Virus record (IMG/VR): IMGVR_UViG_3300030103_003464
Coordinates: 1-28,434 of that record
DNA: 28,434 nt
Strand: one strand, 5' to 3'
DNA from: a virus
Positions 16,001 through 21,141 of the stretch are shown piece after piece. The position numbers and the translations under genes are program-made. The notes beneath the pieces are model-generated. The model was not told where the DNA came from, did not search any database, and saw nothing but the letters and a program-made list of their open reading frames with translations. Each line of letters begins with the position of its first letter. Position 1 is the first letter of the stretch.

Positions 16001-19000
16001 GGATCTATTGAAACTCGTTTCACTCAGTATCAAGGAACTGATAGAGACGTTTTGAGAGCATTTGAACTTAAGCATAGAACTGATCCAATTTTTGAAAGAT
16101 ACTTCCTTGGAGCTGACTCCAGTATTGTTAGCGTTGCTGACAATACTATTAGAATTCCGAACCACTTCTTTGTTAGTGGAGAGCAACTTACATATGTTCA
16201 TGCAGGTGCTGCATCAACACAAGCGATCGGAATTGAGACTGCTTCATTCGTTGGTATTGGTGCTACTGATAAAGTTCCAGGAACTGTTTTTGCTGTTAAG
16301 GTTGATGATGACAAAATCAAACTAGCATCCACTGCAGAAAACGCTCTGAAGGGGACACCAGTGGTTCTAGACTTTACCAGCGTTGGTATTGGAACTTCCC
16401 ATAGATTTGTATCGACAAATCAAAACGCAAAAGGCATTATTGCTATTGATAATGTTATTCAGTCTCCTATCGTATCAACTTCACTTACAACTCACCTCGC
16501 AAAAACAGCGACAACTAGTGATGATATAATTCGTGTTAGCACTGGTATTAACTCAATCTTTGGTGGAGATCTTCTCAAGATTGAAAATGAGATTGTTAAA
16601 GTTACTGGTGTCGGTATTGGTTCAACAAATGCGATTTCTGTTAATAGGCAGTGGTTGGGAACAACTCTTGTTGGACACACAACTGATAGTCTTGTCACTA
16701 AGGTTGTAGGAAACTACAACATTGTCGATAATATTCTTAACTTCGTTGATCCTCCAGTTGGACAAACTCCACTTGGAACATCAACAAATCCACCTGATGA
16801 AAGGGATTGGACTGGCATTGCAACTGGTTCATCTTTCCAAGGAAGAATCTTCTTAAGATCTGGTGTACAAGATTCAACAAATGAAACTTATTTTAGAAAC
16901 CAAGTTCTTGACGACATTTCAGCAACATTCAACGGAACAAATAGAACATTTACCTTGCTAAGTGGTGGAGAAAATGTAGTAGGAGTTTCAACTGAAAATG
17001 GTGTTATTCTTGTCAATGATGTATTCCAAGCTCCTGGAGCAGCAAGTGATTATACAATTACAGAAAGTTCAGGAATCAGTTCTATCACATTTGCAGGAAC
17101 TGCAACTTCAGTTTCATATGATGTTAATAGTTCTAACTTACCAGTTGGTGGTGTAATAGTTTCTGTTGGTATGACTGATAGAGGTCTTGGTTTCCAACCA
17201 CTTATTTCTGCTGGTGGAACTTCAGTTATTTCTGGACTTGGAACTGTTTCCTCTATCAGCGTTGCAAATACTGGTTCTGGCTATAGAGCATCTAGTACTT
17301 ATGAAATCGTGGTTGATACATCTGCTACGGTAGGTATTGGATCAACTGTTATTTTCCTTGAAAATACAAACAGTGTATTCAGTCTTTTAAATCTCCTTAA
17401 TACAGGAACTAACTGTAGTATTGGAGTTGGAACTTTTATTGGAATTGGAAGTGTTATCACTTCTGTTGGTTCCTCATTCGTTCGTGTAGGAACTGGTGCT
17501 ACTAGTATTCATGAAATACCCTCAGGAACACAGGCAGTTGTTAAAATTAGTGATCCTCAAATAGGAATTGCAAATGTAAGTGTTGCAACTAGCACTGTTG
17601 GAGTTGGAACATTCACCCATGTTGGATATTCTACGATTATCGCAGGTAGTATTTCTACAACAGTGACTATTACAAATCCAGGATCTGGATATACAACAAC
17701 GATTCCACCATATGTTGTTGTAGATGATCCATTATCTTACTCAAATATTCCACTTGAATATGCATCTGTTTCTAGTGGAGTTGGAACTAATGCAAAAATT
17801 GATGTTGTTGTTGGGCAAGGATCTAGTATCATTGACTTTACAATTTCTAACACCGGATATGGTTATGTTTCTGGAGATGTTCTAACAGTTCCCATCGGAG
17901 GACTCACTGGTATCCCAACAACATCTTCTTATAGAGAGATGCTTCTCGATGTTCAAAAAACTTTTACTGACGAGTTTAGTGCATGGACATTAGGCACTCT
18001 GCAAATTCTTGATAGTCTTGATGATTTATTTGATGGTGACACGATTGCATTCTCACTGAAGCAGAGTGGAACTTTGGTTTCTATTAGATCTGCCAAAGGT
18101 TCTAAGATTAATGTTCAGGATGTTCTTTTAGTATTCATTAATGACACTCTGCAAGTTCCAGGAGAGGGTTATATATTTAATGGAGGTTCCACAATAACCT
18201 TTACTGAAGCACCTAAAGTTGGAGATACCTCTAAGATTGTTTTCTACAAAGGAACCGGTGCGGTTGATGTTGTATTCAGAGATATTATTCCACCAGTTAA
18301 AGTGGGTGATACTCTGCAAATTAAAGCAGATTTGACAAACAATCAAACATTTGATCAAACTGAAGATCCCAGAACTGTCAACATTATTAATTCTACTGAT
18401 ATTGTTACTACAAATCCATATTATGGACCGGGAAACACTGCAGATGAAAATCTTACAAGACCCGTAATACTATGTCGCCAAACAGAAGATATCATTCTAG
18501 ACGAAACTCTTGTAGGAAAAGATAGAGAGTTGTATGAACCAGGTATTCAACCAACAGCATATATTATCAAATCTGTTGGTATTGGATCTACTGTAGTTTA
18601 TGTTGACAATATTAGACCATTCTTCAATTCTCAAATCGAATCTTCAGATGGCGTTCTTACTTTCCAGGATAAGGTTACCTTACTATCACAAGATACCAAG
18701 ATAGGTGCTGCTGCTACAGCAATTGTTTCTGGACTTGGAACCATTTCTTCTATATCAATCTCTACTGGAGGTTTTGGATATGCGACCACACCAACAATAA
18801 GCATTGGAAACACTGCACAGTCAGTTGGACTTGGAACTACTGCAACTGCTACTGCATCAATAACCGCAGGAGTTGTGACTTCAATTACACTTACTAATGT
18901 TGGAACTGGATATACAAATGTAAAACCACCTCAGGTTCTTGTTTCTCCCCCAACATGTCCAGTTGAAACTAATAATGTCGCTTCTTTCTCTGGAGACAAT

Positions 19001-19537
19001 GGTATAGTTGTTGGATTTGGAACAACAACTTCAGGATCCGATATTCAGATTGTTTTAGATCTTCATGTTCCAAGTGGATCTTTTATGAGAGATGCTTCCT
19101 TAGTTGGAACAGCAGTAACTCTCAGTGGAATTGTTGCAAATGATTACTTAATGATATCCAATTCAAATATTGGTGTTGGTTCTACATCAATTACATCTAA
19201 AGATATTGGTGGTAACAATATTGGAATTGGAACTAGTTTTATTGATAACATTTATCAAGTTGCTTCAGTTTCCAATGTAGAATCTACTATCACTGGAATT
19301 GGAACCACAGTGGTCAGAAGAGTTCAGATGACAGTAACTGGATTTGGAAACACTACCGGTTCTGCATACACAACATCAAATTATATGGGTGATTATAGTT
19401 GGGGTAAAATTAATCTTACCGGCAGAAGCGAGAGTAATGCTTTCACTTTCTACGGAGATAATGGTGTTGGTGGTATTTCTACCTCAGCACTTGTTAGAAG
19501 AACAAATCCTCTAAAATTCTCTAACTATACAGTCTAA
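7079..19537 (+). CDS. Giant gp7-like baseplate wedge / virion structural protein, 4152 aa
   Basis: This sits exactly where gp7 sits in T4, between gp6 and gp8. The N-terminal part carries a gp7-like segment at residues 199-223 (DFYLSKGTDRSFEILF, then KALYNED), close to T4 gp7 DFYSTKGIEASYKFLF as I recall it. A second gp7-like piece follows at 2468-2505 (YYQNFSYSLRSKV ... GFKKF; T4: RSYYVMKIKSNL ... VHPVGF). Between and after lie beta-rich modules. These are GSGY-type repeats (747-1186, 3357-3608, 3881-3960), 'HG-x-x-S/KGD' modules, many VGIGTT turns, a YHYH-like domain (about 1187-1355) and two 'LVFIND-LQVPG' modules (about 3284-3360, 3653-3735). The conserved end is SNYMGDYSWGKINLTG to YTV. 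No signal or membrane segment is present. It probably forms the wedge plus peripheral baseplate structures. T4 gp7 has 1032 residues, so this is fourfold enlarged. Confidence 0.88.
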   Translation: MAEKRVQFSNVVQNQVPAYVRDEFPRVVDFLKQYYVAQEYQGGPIDLAQNIDQYLKINETTNLTDSVILGSDIEISDTTISIDLTKSPTGTIGFPESYGIIKINDEIITYTGKTDSSFTGCVRGFVGVTTYRDQTKPEQLVFEDSIAADHDAGSSINNLSILFLKEFLTKTKYQLTPGFGNRTLTPNLNQNVFIKQSKDFYLSKGTDRSFEILFKALYNEDVTIVKPRDFLLTPSNADFRIVNQIVVEAVEGDPVNLGDSVLRQDTYGDLFTTAYAPITSVEKVNEGIGKTFYKLSIDAGYSRDIGVDGALYGKFSAHPKTQVISQVSSGSSIVDVDSTVGFPTKGELYVNYTDETVGVVSYTSKSLTQFYGCTNIDSTIKRSSSIGINTFAYGNSFVDASEIIKVRISSVLSNLSISDNTQYLEKNDKPIIKTLGSKATDSISKNWVYNVPTLYKVKSLEIIDLSDLTYSVVLTTEHYFKIGDSITIIDGNSGAEKGSSVVAVPSANSITVRGQGQLNANASFKIRRNILKGNSSVSPSAVAYSANVQNVYVGSPNSREKQSKILVSSPSIPFYNAQPLEVTNRSVTFSGTFVSGETELQITSTNDHGFYSGDAVYYTPEKTTEKFIDESGEIDERTVVNSSILTEGLYFVKRVSSTTIQLSKSRTDIYNSTFVSPSGTVTVTNNNLVPYNLRTRSLESQKLLREVRTPNFDGNVYGTEPGFTGVLVNGVEVANYKSNDIVYYGKINEIEVLAPGDGYDVLVPPSLSIADPIGTGATGYVAISGSLDEINLLDSGFDYETTPVIKITGGNGSGATASVRMKLITHEISFNSQIEGGEINLTNSTIGIGTYHKFKNAERIVYDPDGQSAIGGITTNSSYFVGVVNTTTIKLFETERDAISGINTVTFTTAGLGKHKIKSYNKKQVISSITVINSGDGYENKQRTVATSGINTASNQISIKNHDYKSGEILRYTAGDSSISGLSDGSDYYVTKIDDNNFKLSSVGVGSTTKSYYYQTKQYLDLSSVGSGTHSFNYQPITVSVKGKVGISSVGTETFEAQIQPIFRGSVTSVHLSDTGVGYGSSEIVNFNRPPLVTLISGSEAQLQPIVVNGTIVEILVLNRGKLYNSTPNIILTGNGVGAVAVPVMSNGQVSSVTVLSGGTGYLQQNTSASIQFPGAGAELSGKVQNWRVNLFEKHFESYTNDDGFLRVGVNDNFGLQYSHLYAPRSLRKALNSVDQTGKILYGNADLKIANNVEVESSDHSPIIGWAYDGHPIYGPYGYVARAGGVVAQMKSGYKIDLKANRPPTSSFPEGFFVEDYTHKNLSDETVLDENNGRFCVTPEYPKGTYAYFATINTLTVDSAGPFLNFKRPVFPYLVGENYKGIPNEFNFKPSSNQDSFDLNNTDYLRNTDPYNLISEDVEYEFLPLPNNLKQNLEISSINPGVLERVGIVTGGNNYKVNDIVLFNEGEEGGGTGASAKVIRLKGKPVNSVSVASSSVSGIEFVPGNKGTYIAFSTNPHNFENKDTLIVSGLSTTSSQLEGSYKVGISSNVLVVTGVGTTSSGIGTLGATGIVTHFTVSGNLSYPTIKENDILGIGTEQVRVLNVDQKLSRIRVIRAVDGKQGVVGVSHTVTTKIYEVGKKLQINAGFKTDYVYRRNEQIYFNPSETVGLGTTAGVGIGSTLSFSNPGAGITEKFIPTKTLYIPGHELKTGDRVTYSPGNGSGLVYLENSVGTSKTLSDGTDLFVAKVTDDLIGLATVRVGLGSTGAFAGIGTTVSSSTTLFFSGIGTGVYHSLKTNHTVLTGELTRNKVTVALAQSHGILGNHVVFMDVNPSITTSFTVKYNDFNRRVLINPKDFVASGINTISNTFTITDHGYKTGDKVVHTSTTSSEGLFNNKIYNIIRVDNDKFKLAEDYFKATQFKPTVVGVTSASSGTLSLINPQIKVYRDSTVEFDVSDSSLSYTKQASSYAAFELNFYRDKLFSEQYDKNEVSTTFDVTRTGTVGVTTDAKVTLKVNGDTPNTLYYRLDPVYESDLPTEKSEIINDDDVLQNNQVEVLSSSYSGTFPLGIGGTNFFTYTLGITPERSSYNSSTSILSYETNCTHTYGPISLVAIENTGKNYYKLPGFNSIVAGVKGSQIGTTGIGSGAVLDTASASIGKIKNVKIQDIGFNFQVDKTIRPSVQLPQVVQIIPLASFQSVAISSIGRGYSSAPQLLVFDGKTNAQVTDVDLSYTLGDNRVTILKNSYGMNNTQPTILPIKNSNGVGISTIAYNATTKDATVTLAVGFSTINSFPFSVNDQVLIEGVSVGVGSTGKGFNSEAYDYKLFTIKSVTENLGGIGTVSFSLDGLLQNGEVTGDFNAANSTGRIINRNHFPIFTSTLKTINFAEGETVKTTSATGSVSGWDKQTGLLRISTSDDIIAGDLIVGQSSKSQGIASSVFYFESTLNTDTLSKVTQGWQTNSGYLNDNQQRVQDSLYYQNFSYSLRSKVDFDTWSDAVGSLNHTLGFKKFCDFQMESKLSEGSRNALVVGVATDLTSVENVIFIETFIDLNCVNDFDLVKENSRSQTTIVSDEISFTSKVLTDFFESVGNRVLSIDDFSNTFNSNPRPTAFSISNSFDTTEVRAQKYITYVKDRRFTAQRQLMIVDLLQDGAFGYINQYGRVETTYDQGTFDFNISGTTGQLQFFPEKSSVNDYDITVLSYNLDDNLLGVGTTGIGPVLIDTKSVALNSGSTSSLVSIAKTYSSVKLMVEITPDINRTEFAYDNINIVQDGTNVSVLQYGELTTTLGERSYIGYGTYHAYISGDSLNVDYIPGSDVGVGTTGVLNAMVIGVGNSETTGIGTFDLNHARLEGRNTTISSSGSPTENVIGSYNSGEYDVAHFIVQVTDITNNQYALSEVLVVDNYLSDDASGDTFDTEFGVIETNAGLGTIGTRLTGAAVGVAATVELVFTPPASVAAQAKVFMVALRHADDDKSEIDFTNGSIETRFTQYQGTDRDVLRAFELKHRTDPIFERYFLGADSSIVSVADNTIRIPNHFFVSGEQLTYVHAGAASTQAIGIETASFVGIGATDKVPGTVFAVKVDDDKIKLASTAENALKGTPVVLDFTSVGIGTSHRFVSTNQNAKGIIAIDNVIQSPIVSTSLTTHLAKTATTSDDIIRVSTGINSIFGGDLLKIENEIVKVTGVGIGSTNAISVNRQWLGTTLVGHTTDSLVTKVVGNYNIVDNILNFVDPPVGQTPLGTSTNPPDERDWTGIATGSSFQGRIFLRSGVQDSTNETYFRNQVLDDISATFNGTNRTFTLLSGGENVVGVSTENGVILVNDVFQAPGAASDYTITESSGISSITFAGTATSVSYDVNSSNLPVGGVIVSVGMTDRGLGFQPLISAGGTSVISGLGTVSSISVANTGSGYRASSTYEIVVDTSATVGIGSTVIFLENTNSVFSLLNLLNTGTNCSIGVGTFIGIGSVITSVGSSFVRVGTGATSIHEIPSGTQAVVKISDPQIGIANVSVATSTVGVGTFTHVGYSTIIAGSISTTVTITNPGSGYTTTIPPYVVVDDPLSYSNIPLEYASVSSGVGTNAKIDVVVGQGSSIIDFTISNTGYGYVSGDVLTVPIGGLTGIPTTSSYREMLLDVQKTFTDEFSAWTLGTLQILDSLDDLFDGDTIAFSLKQSGTLVSIRSAKGSKINVQDVLLVFINDTLQVPGEGYIFNGGSTITFTEAPKVGDTSKIVFYKGTGAVDVVFRDIIPPVKVGDTLQIKADLTNNQTFDQTEDPRTVNIINSTDIVTTNPYYGPGNTADENLTRPVILCRQTEDIILDETLVGKDRELYEPGIQPTAYIIKSVGIGSTVVYVDNIRPFFNSQIESSDGVLTFQDKVTLLSQDTKIGAAATAIVSGLGTISSISISTGGFGYATTPTISIGNTAQSVGLGTTATATASITAGVVTSITLTNVGTGYTNVKPPQVLVSPPTCPVETNNVASFSGDNGIVVGFGTTTSGSDIQIVLDLHVPSGSFMRDASLVGTAVTLSGIVANDYLMISNSNIGVGSTSITSKDIGGNNIGIGTSFIDNIYQVASVSNVESTITGIGTTVVRRVQMTVTGFGNTTGSAYTTSNYMGDYSWGKINLTGRSESNAFTFYGDNGVGGISTSALVRRTNPLKFSNYTV
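9317..10636 (+). repeat. Tandem GSGY-type beta-repeat array in the gp7-like protein
   Basis: At least six diverged units of the form (I/V)-x-x-(I/V)-x-(V/I)-x-x-x-G-x-G-Y, followed by a proline strand and G-x-GA: IEVLAPGDGYDV, INLLDSGFDYETTP, ITVINSGDGYEN, VHLSDTGVGYGSS, ILVLNRGKLYNSTP and VTVLSGGTGYLQ. Adjacent units are 33-90 residues apart. The array ends just before the YHYH-like domain. Confidence 0.8.
10637..11143 (+). other. YHYH-like domain inside the gp7-like protein
   Basis: Residues about 1187-1355 contain the ordered marks of the YHYH family: HLYAPRSLRKAL, then GWAYDGHPIYGPYGY (1265-1279), an acidic LDENNGRF segment and TPEYPKGTYAYF, where the position normally occupied by Tyr-His-Tyr-His is Y1346-A-Y-F1349. 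The first half (DGHPIYGP) is intact and the second motif has lost its histidine. The family's role is not established; in cyanophages it occurs in large virion proteins. Confidence 0.75.
17147..17902 (+). repeat. GSGY-type beta-repeats, C-terminal array of the gp7-like protein
   Basis: Four units are readable: VSVGMTDRGLGF, ISVANTGSGYRAS, VTITNPGSGYTTTIPP and FTISNTGYGYVSGD, interleaved with VGIGST-type turns. Two more units follow at about 18735-18950 (ISISTGGFGYATTP and ITLTNVGTGYTNVKPP). Confidence 0.78.
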
Positions 19538-19562
19538 ATATCTCTATGTGTTTCTACACGAC

Positions 19563-19577
19563 CAATAAATAAGTAAA
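19563..19577 (+). promoter_or_regulatory. Late promoter for gp8
   Basis: AATAAATAAGTAA (19564-19576) is identical over 13 bases to the element before gp25 (4472-4484). It lies in the 53-base gap between the giant gene and gp8. Its position 14 bases before the ATG mirrors the gp25 arrangement. Confidence 0.78.
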
Positions 19578-19590
19578 AAGTCTTCTTCAA

Positions 19591-21135
19591 ATGGCTGCTA
19601 TCATAACTGATCAGATTAGGATATTAAATGCAAAGAATTTTATTTCTGATGTAACGGATAATTCCTATTATTCGTTTATTGGATTGCCCAATCCTACTGA
19701 TTATCAATCTGACTGGAATAATACTCCGCCGTCACCGAAAGATAATTTTGATCAAGAGAATGATTATTGGGATACCATGATCGCTCTTAAGAAGATTAAC
19801 ACTTCTGATGTTAGACAGGTAGTTCCTAAAATTAATTGGTCTTCTGGTACTACATATGACATGTATCGTCATGACTATAGTAGAACAAACACTGCTAAAG
19901 TTTCTGGTGCAACAAACCTATATTCTGCAACATATTTTGTAATTAACGATGATTATCAAGTTTATATTTGTCTGCAGAATGGAACTGATCCAGATAATCC
20001 AAATGGTAGACCATCCTTGGATGAACCAACTTTCACTGATTTAGAACCAAGATCAGCTGGAACTAGTGGAGACGGTTATGTTTGGAAATATCTTTATAGA
20101 ATTAAACCAAGCGAAATTGTAAAGTTTGAAACTACAGATTTTATTCCTGTTCCATCTGATTGGTCTGTTGGAACAGACAACGCAGCGGTTAGAGATAATG
20201 CTGTAGATGGATCTATCAAAATTGTCACAGTTACTAATCGCGGAGTTGGTTTAGGAACTGCAAACCGAACATACACAAATGTTCCGATCAGAGGTGATGG
20301 GACAGGAGCAACATGCACCATTGCTATTAACAATGACCAAAAAGTTGATACTGTAACTGTTTCCAATCAAGGTTCAGGATATACATATGGAAATGTTGAT
20401 TTAGTGGGAGGAAGTGTTCCAACTGGAACAACTAGACCAACTTTTGACGTTATAATGTCTCCACAAGGAGGGCATGGAGCAGACATTTATAGAGAACTTG
20501 GTGCATATAATGTTCTCCTTTATTCTAGAATAGAAAATGATAATGAAAATCCAGACTTTATAACTGGAAACCAAATAGCAAGAATTGGCATTGTACAAAA
20601 TCCAGAAGAAAGTGTTGGAACTGTATTATCTGGAGATAAAGCAAGTGCTGTTCCTGCTTTAAGATTAGTTGGTGCAGGATATAGTTCTGCAACATTTACT
20701 GCAGATTCTTATGTTACACAAACTGTTGCAACAGGATCTACTGCTGTTGGTCGTGTTATTAACTATGATCAAACAACAGGAGTTTTAAAATACTGGCAGG
20801 ATCGCTCAGTTTCTGGTTTTAATACTGTTGGAACTGCTCAAACTCAACCAACTTATGGTTTTGATCTGACAGAATTCACATCTGTACCATCAACTGGTGG
20901 AAATTTGACTATCGTACCATCTAGTGGTTCTAATTTAGCAATTGATACCTCTTTTACTGGTGTTAGTACAGTAATAAATAATAGGACATATTATCTTGGT
21001 CAAACATTTACTGGCGGTGTTGCGGATCCAGAAGTTAGACAACATTCTGGAAACATCATCTATGTAGACAATAGACCTTCGATTACTAGGTCATCCAACC
21101 AAAAAGAAGATATCAAAGTCATTTTGCAGTTCTAA
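19591..21135 (+). CDS. gp8: gp8-like baseplate wedge subunit
   Basis: T4 gp8 family, the dimeric wedge protein that binds gp7 and gp10. The N-terminal half has the family pattern: an initial AAIITDQIRILNAKNFISDV, SYYSFIGLPNP, a Trp-Asp 'YWDTMIALKKI' and VVPKINWSSGTTYDMYRHD. Next is the strongly conserved SGDGYVWKYLYRI, matching T4 'GDGYVWEYLFEI'. The C-terminus is also conserved: HSGNIIYVDNRPSITR at 485-500, then an EDIKVILQF end (T4: HSGEMIYMENRPP, INILFTF, from memory). At 514 residues it is about 180 longer than T4 gp8 (334). Part of the excess is two GSGY-type repeats at 211-275 (VTVTNRGVGLGT, VTVSNQGSGYTYG). It has its own late promoter, and the next gene begins six bases after its stop. 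Confidence 0.93.
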   Translation: MAAIITDQIRILNAKNFISDVTDNSYYSFIGLPNPTDYQSDWNNTPPSPKDNFDQENDYWDTMIALKKINTSDVRQVVPKINWSSGTTYDMYRHDYSRTNTAKVSGATNLYSATYFVINDDYQVYICLQNGTDPDNPNGRPSLDEPTFTDLEPRSAGTSGDGYVWKYLYRIKPSEIVKFETTDFIPVPSDWSVGTDNAAVRDNAVDGSIKIVTVTNRGVGLGTANRTYTNVPIRGDGTGATCTIAINNDQKVDTVTVSNQGSGYTYGNVDLVGGSVPTGTTRPTFDVIMSPQGGHGADIYRELGAYNVLLYSRIENDNENPDFITGNQIARIGIVQNPEESVGTVLSGDKASAVPALRLVGAGYSSATFTADSYVTQTVATGSTAVGRVINYDQTTGVLKYWQDRSVSGFNTVGTAQTQPTYGFDLTEFTSVPSTGGNLTIVPSSGSNLAIDTSFTGVSTVINNRTYYLGQTFTGGVADPEVRQHSGNIIYVDNRPSITRSSNQKEDIKVILQF

Positions 21136-21141
21136 AGGATT

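Noticed and set aside
15788-16201. 137-codon minus-strand open frame, and others under the giant gene
   Set aside because: They lie wholly within the continuous 4152-codon + strand gene, are Ser/Thr/Cys-rich mirror translations and have no recognisable domain.
9600-19300. Recurring DNA words such as GGTATTGGAAC as a CRISPR or satellite array
   Set aside because: They are irregularly spaced, in frame, and encode the GIGT turns of the structural protein; no constant repeat and spacer pattern.
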